A DNA stretch of 23,879 nt from Treponema sp. (GTDB taxonomy: Bacteria; Spirochaetota; Spirochaetia; Treponematales; Treponemataceae): positions 1 through 23,879 of the forward strand of contig JABUUX010000049.1 in the NCBI GenBank assembly GCA_021442965.1, read 5' to 3'. The notes beneath the pieces were generated by a model. It did no database searches. It had not been told where the DNA came from and saw nothing but the letters and a program-made list of their open reading frames with translations. A program made the translations under genes and the position numbers. Of this stretch, positions 7,926 through 15,644 are shown piece after piece. The stretch's first letter is position 1. Each line of letters begins with the position of its first letter.

Positions 7926-9098
7926 ATGAAAAAATTTATTATAAGTTTTGTTTTTTGTACTTTTTCTTTTACAGCAGTTTTTGCTCAAAGTAAAATTCAA
8001 AAATTTGTAAAAGGAAATATTCAGGATAAAATTTCTTCTGTTAAAGAATCTTCTGGAGAGGATGCAGTTTTTCTTTCTGAAGCAGCTTTAGATTTTGTTC
8101 TTGAGAGTCAGAAATTAATTGGAAATGATAGGGATTTTGATGGGCTTGCTGTAGCCGCTATTCTTTCCTTTCCACAAGATTTTTTTGAAGCGTCCACCGA
8201 AATTAGGAAAAATGAAATTATAAAAAAATTTGTTTCTCTTTATGATATTTTTTATACTGCCCCAAATGTTCAGATTGCAGTACTTTCAAAAATAAATTCT
8301 TTATCAGCTATAGTTGATGTTTCACCTCTGGTAAAAATTTTGAACAGTCATTTAGCAGGAAATGGACTTTCAGTTTATGACAGTTCAGTTTCTCATCTTG
8401 CATTAAAATCTCTTGCTGTTTTTGGAAATAGTGATTCCTTTAGAATATGTTATCAAAACTGGAATAATCAGAAATATTCTGAATTTAGAGAAGATTTTGA
8501 AAATGTGATTATTTCACTTTTACCATATTCTATGAATGAAGCTGTAAATATTGCTGCTTACCCTGATACTAAAAAAGTAACAAATTTTTTCAATCTTCTT
8601 TTATCAAAAAGTGAAAAAATTGATGAAAATTGTTTGTCAGAAATTGCCGAAAATGTGCTTTCTAATACTATATTAAATATGAACTTTCTTAGTGAAAGCA
8701 CTGAGTTAATTTCTGATTGTGTACGTGCAATTAAAATTCTTTCAGATAATAAATGGACCAGAGCTTCTGAGTCTGTTCTAACTTTTTTTGAACAGGCAAA
8801 AAAGTTTAATGAACACGGAAATCTTTCAGATGTAGATTTTGCTCTAGTTATTTATTCCTTGGGAGAAGTGGCACCTCTTGATGCTGTAACACCTCTTATT
8901 GCTTTCCTTGAAAGTTTAAATAGTAAGGTTGAACAACATTCTTCAGTTTCAGAAGAAGTTGTGCTTGCTAGTATTAATACTTTGGGAGCTATAGGAGATA
9001 AAAGTGCTTTTGATGCATTGCTTAGTGTTACATATTATAATTATCCTCAATCAGTCCTTTCAGCTGCCCGTGAAGCACTGTCAGGACTCAAATGGTAA
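7926..9098 (+). CDS. Exported HEAT-repeat-like protein
   Basis: The 390-residue protein has a clear signal peptide (MKKFIISFVFCTFSFTAVFA, cleavage after residue 20) with no lipobox. The remainder is almost wholly helical in appearance. Repeats resembling HEAT units are plainest at the C-terminus, for example VVLASINTLGAIGDKSAFDALL and SVLSAAREALSGL. Such proteins act as binding scaffolds; the partner here is unknown. I chose the ATG at 7926 because AGGGATGGG ends five bases before it and the signal peptide begins there; an upstream in-frame ATG at 7905 would spoil the signal sequence. Its stop overlaps the ComEC-like gene by seven bases, so the two are probably made together. Confidence 0.7.
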   Translation: MKKFIISFVFCTFSFTAVFAQSKIQKFVKGNIQDKISSVKESSGEDAVFLSEAALDFVLESQKLIGNDRDFDGLAVAAILSFPQDFFEASTEIRKNEIIKKFVSLYDIFYTAPNVQIAVLSKINSLSAIVDVSPLVKILNSHLAGNGLSVYDSSVSHLALKSLAVFGNSDSFRICYQNWNNQKYSEFREDFENVIISLLPYSMNEAVNIAAYPDTKKVTNFFNLLLSKSEKIDENCLSEIAENVLSNTILNMNFLSESTELISDCVRAIKILSDNKWTRASESVLTFFEQAKKFNEHGNLSDVDFALVIYSLGEVAPLDAVTPLIAFLESLNSKVEQHSSVSEEVVLASINTLGAIGDKSAFDALLSVTYYNYPQSVLSAAREALSGLKW

Positions 9099-10342
9099 TT
9101 AAAAAGTATTTTAAAAATCCTCTTTTTATTTCTGTTTTTGTCTCAGTTTTTATTATCTATACGGGTTTATTTAGTATTCCAGTAAAGAAAGGGATAAATA
9201 CTATTATTCCGTTAAAAGAAATAAATTCGATTACAGGAGTTCTTTCTTCTTCTCCTTCTATTTGTTCAAATAAAAAATACTATTCTGCAAATTTAAAAGT
9301 GGTATCATGTAAAAGTAATACGTGCTCTTCTTTAGCTTTGGGTGAAATAAAGGTATTTATAAAATCTGAGATAATTGAATCTCTGTATCCGGGAAAATTA
9401 TTTTCACTTGGGAAAGAGAATGAAATTCCTGATACAGGTTTAAAAATAACAGCAAATGGGAAATTCTATAATTCAGGTTTTTATTGTGAAAATTATAATA
9501 GTTCTGGATTTGGAAAAGAGGGGATTCATAAATTAAGATTATTTAGGGCTTCTTGCAGACACAAATTTCGTAAAATGATGTTTTCTTGGGGGGATGCCGG
9601 TGGTTTATTACTTGCCTTACTCTCAGGTTCAAAAGAATATACAGATTCTTTAATTAATGAAAATTTCCGTAAAGCCGGACTTTCACATGTTCTTGCATTG
9701 TCTGGTATGCATTTATCTATGTTTTCAGGAATTGCAGTTTTTCTTGGAGATAAATTAGGAAGAAAAAAAATAACTTATATTTTTCAATTATCAGCTATTA
9801 TTTTATTTGTATGGTTTGCAGGGCTTTCCCCTTCATTATTTAGAGCTTTTATTTGCTCAGGTCTTATAATTTTTCAGAAAATTTTGGGTATTGAAAAATC
9901 TGAAATGTGGGAAGTTCTTTGCTTTGCTTTTGTTGTACAATCTATTCTGTTTCCTGATGATTTAATGAATACTGGATTTTTACTTTCATATGGTTCATTA
10001 ACAGGAATTGTTTTATTAAGCGATTATTTTCGAAAACTATATTCTTTCCTTTTTCCAAAAGTTTTAGCATCTTCATTTGGAGCATCAACTGGTGCACAAT
10101 GTTTTTCTTTTCCTGTTTCCCTAAAATTATTTGGGTCAGTTTCTCCTATTGGAATTATCTCTGGAGTTTGTATTTCTCCTTTAATCACTATTTTTATATA
10201 TTCTGGATTGATTTTTATTATATTGGGTTTTATTTTCCCTCCTCTTATTCGCTTTGGTGGAATTTTTATGCAAATACAGTATAATTTAATTGATAATATG
10301 GTTTCTTTGTTTTCAAAAGTTCCATTGATATCTTTACGTTGA
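9092..10342 (+). CDS. Short ComEC/Rec2-like membrane protein
   Basis: The 416-residue polytopic protein resembles the DNA-uptake channel ComEC. An N-terminal helix and a soluble region of about 120 residues (DUF4131/OB-like position) precede the Competence core, which holds FRKAGLSHVLALSGMHLS at 192-209, the strongest signature of the family. Further helices include FVWFAGLSPSLFRAFIC and GFLLSYGSLTGIVLL. Full-length ComEC proteins are usually about 700-800 residues with a C-terminal metallo-beta-lactamase nuclease domain. Here the protein ends soon after the last helices and that domain is absent; no such ORF follows, since rsmA begins eight bases later. It may transport single-stranded DNA without a nuclease, or have another role. 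I see no other competence genes in the window. Confidence 0.8.
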   Translation: MVIKKYFKNPLFISVFVSVFIIYTGLFSIPVKKGINTIIPLKEINSITGVLSSSPSICSNKKYYSANLKVVSCKSNTCSSLALGEIKVFIKSEIIESLYPGKLFSLGKENEIPDTGLKITANGKFYNSGFYCENYNSSGFGKEGIHKLRLFRASCRHKFRKMMFSWGDAGGLLLALLSGSKEYTDSLINENFRKAGLSHVLALSGMHLSMFSGIAVFLGDKLGRKKITYIFQLSAIILFVWFAGLSPSLFRAFICSGLIIFQKILGIEKSEMWEVLCFAFVVQSILFPDDLMNTGFLLSYGSLTGIVLLSDYFRKLYSFLFPKVLASSFGASTGAQCFSFPVSLKLFGSVSPIGIISGVCISPLITIFIYSGLIFIILGFIFPPLIRFGGIFMQIQYNLIDNMVSLFSKVPLISLR

Positions 10343-10349
10343 GGTTTTT

Positions 10350-11207
10350 ATGCAGCATCCCGATTATAATTCTCCTGTAGCACTTAAAACTTTTTTAGAA
10401 GAGCAGGGACTTTCTATGCAAAAAAAATTTGGACAAAATTTTTTAGTTAATGGAGATGCCAGAAATAAACTTATCGATGCGTTAGATATTTCTTTGGGAA
10501 CAACTGTATGGGAAGTAGGACCAGGTCTTGGTTGTATGACAAGTGATATTTTGGAACGAGGTGCTTCTCTTACAGCGTTTGAAATTGACAGGGGGTTTGC
10601 ATCTCTTTTAAAAGATTTTTTTTCAGAACAGTTTTCTGGAAGATTTACTCTTGTAGAAGGAGATGTTTTAAAAACTTGGAAAAAATATTTATCTTTAGAG
10701 AATGTTCCTGATAGGTTTTTTGGAAATTTACCTTACAATATAGCTGCTTCTATTATTGCAGACACTATTGAAAATAATGTACGTTTTGATAAATGTGTAT
10801 TTACAGTTCAAAAAGAAGTTGCTGTCCGTATGGCTGCCAAACCAGGCTCTGAAGATTATTCTTCTCTTTCAGTTTTATGTAACTGGGCTTACGATATAAA
10901 AAATATTGTAGATTTATCAGGGGGTAACTTCTGGCCTAAACCGAATGTTGATTCCCGTGCTGTTTTATTTACAAAAAAATCAGATTTTCCTTTATGTAAA
11001 AATCCTTCTTTATTTATTAGAATGCAAAGATCTTTATTTTCATCCAGACGAAAAACTGTAAGAAACAATCTTTCACAATTTTTGTCTAACAGTGAAAAAG
11101 CCCTTGATGCATTATATAAAGCAAATATTGATCCTATGAAAAGAGCTGAAGTTTTAACTTTGGAAGAAATGCTTTTACTTTCTGATGTTTTGGAAGGTAT
11201 CAAATGA
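10350..11207 (+). CDS. rsmA: 16S rRNA (adenine1518-N6/adenine1519-N6)-dimethyltransferase
   Basis: RsmA (KsgA) dimethylates two adjacent adenosines in helix 45 of 16S rRNA during small-subunit assembly, using S-adenosylmethionine. The 285-residue length is normal. Motifs appear in order: KKFGQNFL at 25-32 at the start of the methyltransferase fold, EVGPGLG at 55-61 for SAM binding, the acidic E78 at the end of the second strand, GDV at 104-106, and the catalytic NLPY at 126-129. The C-terminal helical part with RSLFSSRRKTVRNNL is also typical. GAGG five bases before the ATG sets the start. It overlaps the next gene by ATGA. Its place between envelope genes and pseudouridine synthases suggests co-expression of ribosome maturation functions. 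Confidence 0.95.
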   Translation: MQHPDYNSPVALKTFLEEQGLSMQKKFGQNFLVNGDARNKLIDALDISLGTTVWEVGPGLGCMTSDILERGASLTAFEIDRGFASLLKDFFSEQFSGRFTLVEGDVLKTWKKYLSLENVPDRFFGNLPYNIAASIIADTIENNVRFDKCVFTVQKEVAVRMAAKPGSEDYSSLSVLCNWAYDIKNIVDLSGGNFWPKPNVDSRAVLFTKKSDFPLCKNPSLFIRMQRSLFSSRRKTVRNNLSQFLSNSEKALDALYKANIDPMKRAEVLTLEEMLLLSDVLEGIK

Positions 11208-11908
11208 TAATACAGAATAATCTTGAAAAAATTAAACAGCAAATATGTTTTTATGAAAATAAATATGGGCGTACGCCGGGTTCTGTAAAACTTATGGCTG
11301 TCAGTAAATTTCATCCCTATGTTGATGTTATTGATGCTATTAATTGTAATCAGATTCTTTTTGGTGAAAATAGAGTGCAGGAAGCATTTGAAAAATTTAA
11401 TAAAATTTATCTTACTAATCCTGAAGTTCAAATGCATATAATAGGTCATCTTCAAAAAAATAAAGTTAAGAAGGCTGTTCTTTGTGCTTCATCAATTGAT
11501 TCTGTTGATAGTGTTGAACTTATTTTTGAAATAGAAAAAGAGTGTAACAAATTAGGAAAAAATATAGAAATACTTTTAGAATTACATAATGGAGAGGATT
11601 CAAAAACAGGTTTTCTTTCTGAAGAAGAAATTGATATGGCTTTGAATTATATTCAATGTGGAAATGCTCCTCATGTTATTCCAAAAGGTTTTATGACTAT
11701 GGCTCCATTAACAGATAATAAAAGTCTGATTGAAAAATCTTTTTCTGAATTAAACTCTGTTAGCCAGAGATTAAAAAACAAATACAGTATGTTTTCTCTT
11801 GATGAACTTTCCATGGGTATGTCTGGTGATTTTGAACTTGCAATTAAACATGGTTCAACAATAGTTAGAATAGGTACAGCAATTTTTGGAGAAAGGCAGT
11901 ATATATGA
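11204..11908 (+). CDS. YggS/PROSC-type pyridoxal phosphate homeostasis protein
   Basis: The 234-residue protein belongs to the YggS/YlmE/PROSC family, a single-domain PLP-binding TIM barrel without known catalytic activity that helps control vitamin B6 and amino-acid balance. The PLP lysine is K35 in LMAVSKFHP, followed by FGENRVQEA. Other family signs are MHIIGHLQKNK, SIDSVDS, FMTMAPLTDN, LSMGMSGDFELAI and the terminal VRIGTAIFGER. It overlaps rsmA by four bases and the next gene by four bases, which indicates tight translational coupling. Nothing is missing relative to the family. Confidence 0.93.
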   Translation: MIIQNNLEKIKQQICFYENKYGRTPGSVKLMAVSKFHPYVDVIDAINCNQILFGENRVQEAFEKFNKIYLTNPEVQMHIIGHLQKNKVKKAVLCASSIDSVDSVELIFEIEKECNKLGKNIEILLELHNGEDSKTGFLSEEEIDMALNYIQCGNAPHVIPKGFMTMAPLTDNKSLIEKSFSELNSVSQRLKNKYSMFSLDELSMGMSGDFELAIKHGSTIVRIGTAIFGERQYI

Positions 11909-12447
11909 AAAAACTTTCTATTTTTATTTTCTTTATTATTTTTTCTCCAATTCTTTTCTCAGAAACGACTGATACCACTCCAAAACCATATGATAAGGAA
12001 GAAATTCCTTTGGTATTACAAGATATAAGACGATTTGAAATTGTAAGTCTTGGTTCTATGCCGTTTGTTATGATGGATGCTACTCTTGTTTATTCAGGTG
12101 TAAGGTGGATGCAAAATGGTTTCCCTTCTGATAAAGCCCCAACTCCTTTCCCGGGAAATTCTCAGTTCACATCTGAAGAACAAATGGGATTAGTTTTTAC
12201 ATCGCTTGGTATAAGCGTTGGGATTGGACTTACGGATTTTATATTCAGACTAATAGATCGAAACAGTAAAAATAAAAAACAAAAACAATCTTTGCCTTCT
12301 GAAATTGTAATAATACCGGTTTCTGAAGATCCTGATGCAATTCATATTGAGCATTTAAAACCGACTGATTCAGAAATTATTGAAGTTGAAGTTGATAAGT
12401 TTGATGATGTTGAAGTAATTGAAAATATTGAAGAAGTGGAGAACTGA
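11905..12447 (+). CDS. Small exported protein of unknown function with acidic tail
   Basis: I do not recognise this 180-residue protein. The start has a signal peptide (about residues 1-19, MKKLSIFIFFIIFSPILFS). The middle contains RRFEIVSLGSMPFVMMDATLVYSG and a second apolar stretch, MGLVFTSLGISVGIGLTDFIF, followed by a very basic patch (NSKNKKQKQ). This order could mean one or two membrane passes, or membrane association after export. The last 45 residues or so are rich in Glu and Asp (EVEVDKFDDVEVIENIEEVEN). It starts in an ATGA overlap with the yggS-like gene, and its TGA overlaps the ATG of the rluD-like gene by one base, so it is a real coupled gene rather than a chance ORF. A spirochaete-restricted envelope protein is my best guess. 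Confidence 0.7.
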   Translation: MKKLSIFIFFIIFSPILFSETTDTTPKPYDKEEIPLVLQDIRRFEIVSLGSMPFVMMDATLVYSGVRWMQNGFPSDKAPTPFPGNSQFTSEEQMGLVFTSLGISVGIGLTDFIFRLIDRNSKNKKQKQSLPSEIVIIPVSEDPDAIHIEHLKPTDSEIIEVEVDKFDDVEVIENIEEVEN

Positions 12448-13400
12448 TGCCTTATTTTAAATATAATGTTCCATCAGATTATTCTCTTTCTGAACGTCTT
12501 GATAAATATGTTGCTTCAATTCCTGATGGTTTAAATCGATCTAAATTAAAATCAGGTGTTAATGAAATTTTTATAAACGGAAAAAAAGCAAAGCTTTCAC
12601 AAAAAGTTAAGAAAGGTGATGTAATTGATATTCAATGGGAAGACAATATTCCCGACAATATAGATCCTGAAAATATTTCACTTGATATTGTTTATGAAGA
12701 TGAAAATGTTACAGTAATTAATAAAGAACAAGGAATGGTAACTCATCCTGCTTGTGGAAATTGGAACGGAACATTAGTTAATGCATTATTATATCATTGG
12801 AAAAGGGATAGTATTTGTCAAATTAAAGAGGGCAGACAACAAGATATTTTAGAAAATCGACGACCTGGAATTGTTCATCGTTTGGATAAAGATACTTCTG
12901 GTTTAATAATTACTGCTAAAAATTCAAAAAGTGAAGAATGGCTCCATAATCAATTTAATTCCAGATTTGTTCAAAAAGAATATATTTTAATAGTATGTGG
13001 GAAACTTCCTAAAACTGCAGATAGAATTGAAACACAAATAATTCGAGATCCTAAAAATAGAAAAAAATTTAAGGCTGTAACAGGAACTACAGAAGGTAAA
13101 AGGGCAGTTACAATTTATCATTGTTTAAAAACTTATGGAAATTATTCTTTAGTAAGAGTAAGAATAAAAACGGGAAGGACTCATCAGATTCGAGTTCATA
13201 TGAAATATTTAAATTGTCCTATCTTAGGAGATGTAATATATAATACTCAAGATAAAAAATTTCCAGATGCAACACTTATGCTTCATTCATATAAAATGAA
13301 AATCAGGCTTCCGGGTCATAAAAACTTTAATACATTTAGAACTAAGACCCCTGATAGATTTAAAAGTGTTGTAATAAAATTGAAAAAACTTTACCGGTAA
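12447..13400 (+). CDS. RluD-like 23S rRNA pseudouridine synthase with S4 domain
   Basis: The 317-residue enzyme converts specific uridines in RNA to pseudouridine. An N-terminal S4 RNA-binding domain (about 13-70, with ERLDKYVA, RSKLKSGV, FINGKKAKLSQKVKKGD) precedes the RluA-family catalytic domain. The active-site motif HRLDKDTSG is at 144-152, with D147 as the expected nucleophilic aspartate. Other family segments are VINKEQGMVTHP and the RIKTGRTHQIRVHMKYLNCPILGD block. The S4 plus RluA order and the length fit the RluD/RluC type that modifies large-subunit rRNA; the exact uridine cannot be read from this. It starts in a TGATG overlap with the upstream gene and a paralogous synthase follows after six bases. 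Confidence 0.9.
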   Translation: MPYFKYNVPSDYSLSERLDKYVASIPDGLNRSKLKSGVNEIFINGKKAKLSQKVKKGDVIDIQWEDNIPDNIDPENISLDIVYEDENVTVINKEQGMVTHPACGNWNGTLVNALLYHWKRDSICQIKEGRQQDILENRRPGIVHRLDKDTSGLIITAKNSKSEEWLHNQFNSRFVQKEYILIVCGKLPKTADRIETQIIRDPKNRKKFKAVTGTTEGKRAVTIYHCLKTYGNYSLVRVRIKTGRTHQIRVHMKYLNCPILGDVIYNTQDKKFPDATLMLHSYKMKIRLPGHKNFNTFRTKTPDRFKSVVIKLKKLYR

Positions 13401-13406
13401 ATAGAA

Positions 13407-14138
13407 ATGCATTCAATTAAAATAATAAAATGTCCAAGTTCTGATTTTCCATATCTTGTAATTTATAAACCCCATAATCTTCCGTCTGCTCCAATTAATA
13501 TGGGAGATAAAGAAAATGCTTTATCTCAAGCGTTGGAACTATTTCCTGAATTAAATAATGTAAAAGGTAAAAAGGAAATTGAAAAAGGCCTTTTACACAG
13601 ATTGGATACAGTAACAGACGGCCTTATGGTTATTGCTGCAACACAGTTTGCCTATGATTATTTAATAAATGAACAAAATAATGGGCGCTTTATTAAATTT
13701 TATAAAGCTCATTGTTATATTTGTAATGACAATGTATGTACTAAATCAGGTTATCCTCCGATTAATGTAAATACAAATAGCTTAGAATTTGACATAGTAT
13801 CTTTTTTTAGACCTTATGGAGAAGGAAGAAAAGAAGTCAGACCTGTTACTAAAGATTCTGGGAATGGTGTTCTTAATAAAGTTAAAAATCCAGTTGAATA
13901 TTCCACTCAAATAAAAGTCGTAGAAAAAAATGAGAATATATGCACTGTTCATTGTTGTTTAAAAAAAGGTTATAGGCATCAAGTTAGATGTCATTTAGCT
14001 TGGATTGGTTTTCCTATAATTAATGATCCTGTTTACGGAAATAAAAATGATTTGTCTGGTGAAATTCAATTTACAGCTTATAAAATTGAGTTTATGAATC
14101 CAATTAGCAACAAAAAAATAGAAATTGAATTAAAATAA
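13407..14138 (+). CDS. Second RluA-family pseudouridine synthase, no S4 domain
   Basis: The 243-residue protein consists of the catalytic domain only. YLVIYKPHNLPSAP opens it, the active-site motif HRLDTVTDG is at 64-72 with D67 as the catalytic aspartate, and KKGYRHQVRCHLAWIGFPIINDPVYG matches the RTHQIRVH-type region of the family. The variant HRLDTVTDG (not DxxTSG) and the weak similarity to the preceding S4-containing paralogue suggest a different RNA target rather than a recent duplication. It is the last gene of the operon. Its final codons run into the A-tract that forms the terminator of the opposite-strand tRNA-Leu gene. I see no separate terminator for the + strand. Confidence 0.85.
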   Translation: MHSIKIIKCPSSDFPYLVIYKPHNLPSAPINMGDKENALSQALELFPELNNVKGKKEIEKGLLHRLDTVTDGLMVIAATQFAYDYLINEQNNGRFIKFYKAHCYICNDNVCTKSGYPPINVNTNSLEFDIVSFFRPYGEGRKEVRPVTKDSGNGVLNKVKNPVEYSTQIKVVEKNENICTVHCCLKKGYRHQVRCHLAWIGFPIINDPVYGNKNDLSGEIQFTAYKIEFMNPISNKKIEIELK

Positions 14139-14161
14139 AAAAGACTTCCCAAAAGGAAGCC
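14131..14161 (-). terminator. Rho-independent terminator of tRNA-Leu
   Basis: Read on the - strand, a hairpin CTTCC-TTTTG-GGAAG, extended by a G-T and a G-C pair, is followed by TTTTTTATTTT. It begins six bases after the tRNA 3' end. On the + strand the same hairpin has no T-tract, so it works one way. The T-run overlaps the stop codon of the convergent pseudouridine synthase gene. Confidence 0.75.
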
Positions 14162-14166
14162 TAATA

Positions 14167-14250
14167 TACCCGAAAGGAGACTTGAACTCCTATGATATTA
14201 CTATCACTAGGACCTGAACCTAGCGTGTCTACCAATTCCACCATCCGGGC
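14167..14250 (-). tRNA. tRNA-Leu (anticodon CAG)
   Basis: On the - strand an 84-base cloverleaf can be drawn. The acceptor 5' arm GCCCGGA (14250-14244) pairs with TTCGGGT, using two G-U pairs, before discriminator A at 14167. The D-loop region has GGTAGACAC. The anticodon arm is CTAGG-TTCAGGT-CCTAG, with CAG at 34-36. A long variable arm follows, as required for class II leucine tRNA. The T arm is AGGAG-TTCAAGT-CTCCT. No CCA is encoded; TAT follows the discriminator, so CCA must be added after processing. It reads CUG codons. Confidence 0.95.
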
Positions 14251-14262
14251 AACAATGAAATT

Positions 14263-14291
14263 AATATATCATAACAGAATAATTTAGTCAA
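14263..14291 (-). promoter_or_regulatory. Sigma-70-type promoter of tRNA-Leu
   Basis: On the - strand, TTGACT (-35, 14291-14286) and TATATT (-10, 14268-14263) are separated by exactly 17 bases. The -10 box ends 12 bases before the first base of tRNA-Leu, so the start would lie a few bases upstream of it. This is the clearest promoter in the window. Confidence 0.75.
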
Positions 14292-14338
14292 AGGGAAATG
14301 TATTTGTACTGTTAGATTGTTTTGAAAAGTAATGAAAA

Positions 14339-14722
14339 TTAAATACAACTGTAAAAAAGTAAAATAACAGCTATAAGAACTACAACTGCTACAATGAGAA
14401 ACCAAAATGGTACATTTGAATCAGATTTGCTTTTTGAAGAACTAAATGGAGAAAATGATGCTCGAGTTGAAACATGAGATATTGCCGATTTTTTTGAATG
14501 ATTGTGTCCTGCGTCAAAAATACCTCCATATGGTTTTACAGCATAACCACATTTAGGACACCCATTAGTGAATTTTCTAGATTCACTTGTATATTGACAA
14601 CTTGGACAGCGAACAAATGTGAAAAATTTTCCACATTTTGAACAAAACTTTGCATTTTGAGGAACTTCATATCCGCAGTTTTCACAATAAAATTTTGCTT
14701 TGTGAAGTTTTTCTTTAGTCAT
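14339..14722 (-). CDS. Membrane-anchored double zinc ribbon protein
   Basis: The 127-residue protein has eight cysteines arranged as two zinc ribbons: CENC (13, 16) with CSKC (27, 30), then CPSC (39, 42) with CPKC (55, 58). A serine-rich linker follows, and a C-terminal hydrophobic helix at about 104-124, near the very end (LIVAVVVLIAVILLFYSC). The zinc domain would be in the cytoplasm, tethered by a tail anchor. I chose the ATG at 14722, inside the end of the upstream gene (eight-base overlap); the longer reading frame would need a TTG 15 bases earlier, and no stronger ribosome site supports it. The function is unknown. Tail-anchored zinc ribbons often act as protein-interaction adaptors, but that is inference. 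No terminator lies between it and the tRNA-Leu promoter downstream. Confidence 0.75.
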   Translation of the reverse strand: MTKEKLHKAKFYCENCGYEVPQNAKFCSKCGKFFTFVRCPSCQYTSESRKFTNGCPKCGYAVKPYGGIFDAGHNHSKKSAISHVSTRASFSPFSSSKSKSDSNVPFWFLIVAVVVLIAVILLFYSCI

Positions 14723-15644
14723 TAATTTCTTCTTCAAGATAAATAATTAGATTTGAATTTATTTTTTCTATTACTGCTTTATAATTTTTTACGTTTGAAT
14801 CAAGTTCAAATGTAAGTATTGAAATTTTCATTCCTTCTTTAAAGCTTTCTAATGATATAAAACTTTCAGGCTTAAAAGTTGCTCTTTTGTTTGAATAAGA
14901 AAGAACAGCTCCTGTTATAATTTTTCCTGATACAGGATGAATAAATAATAATGTTGCAGAATCAGAATCAAAAATAACTTGAGGGGACTCAGATTCTTCT
15001 GGATAAGATTCTGAGGTTTCATTTTTATTTTCTGAAACTTCATTAGAAATATCTGACTCAAGGATATTAGAGACTGTAGGAATACAAAAGTCTTCTTCAA
15101 TTTCAGATTCATTTTTTTCTGGTTTTAAAGAAGATTCAAAAACTGGAAAATCCAGTTCAAGAGGAGATGATGTTTCTGTAATTTCTTCTTCGGTTTTTAT
15201 TTTATCTTCTTTAATTTCTTGAATTACTGATTCAGTTTTATTTTTGTTTGTATTTTCATTTTCTTTATCTTGTGTTAAGTTGAAAACTTCATTTAAAATT
15301 AGTTCTAAATTATTTAATCCATCTTCAAAAGTGTTTTCAAAATATCCTTTTACTCCAAGAGTTTCAGCCTTTAGTTTATCTTCATCTGAAAGTGAGTTTT
15401 GTGTATAAAGAATTACTGAAGTTTTATCTCCACCAATTCCTGAAGTAATAAACTGAGTTAATGTTTTCCAATGCCGTGGATATTCACTTGTGCTTACAAC
15501 AACAAGGTCAGGTCTTATTTCTTCTATGTTATCAAGAGCTTTTAAAAGCCAACGATAAATTATCGTATCAAATCCATTTTTTATGAGACAGGTATTAATT
15601 TTATCAATTGTTTCTGATTCATCAGAAATGATTATTGCTTTCAT
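14715..15644 (-). CDS. Pseudo-receiver protein with acidic linker and C-terminal beta domain
   Basis: The 309-residue protein begins with a CheY-like fold (about 1-118): KAIIISDESETID, PDLVVVSTSEYP, SVILYTQ and GVKGYFENTF match strands and loops in order. The phospho-accepting Asp is replaced by Ser51 and the conserved Lys-Pro near strand 5 is Asn104-Thr105, so it probably cannot be phosphorylated normally. Residues from about 125 to 225 are a Glu/Ser/Lys-rich linker without fold. The last 80 residues (TLLFIHPVSGKIITGAVLSYSNKRATFKP...) look like a small beta-barrel that may be PilZ-like, but the RxxxR and DxSxxG residues are not kept. It begins in a TAATG overlap with the upstream gene and ends inside the zinc ribbon gene. 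The function is unknown; a phosphorylation-independent adaptor is plausible. Confidence 0.7.
   Translation of the reverse strand: MKAIIISDESETIDKINTCLIKNGFDTIIYRWLLKALDNIEEIRPDLVVVSTSEYPRHWKTLTQFITSGIGGDKTSVILYTQNSLSDEDKLKAETLGVKGYFENTFEDGLNNLELILNEVFNLTQDKENENTNKNKTESVIQEIKEDKIKTEEEITETSSPLELDFPVFESSLKPEKNESEIEEDFCIPTVSNILESDISNEVSENKNETSESYPEESESPQVIFDSDSATLLFIHPVSGKIITGAVLSYSNKRATFKPESFISLESFKEGMKISILTFELDSNVKNYKAVIEKINSNLIIYLEEEIND

Noticed and set aside
10889..11455. 188-codon open frame on the - strand across the rsmA/yggS-like junction
   Set aside because: Both + strand genes there carry full family motifs and overlap by ATGA. The - strand frame has no recognisable domain and is a by-product of AT-rich codon use.
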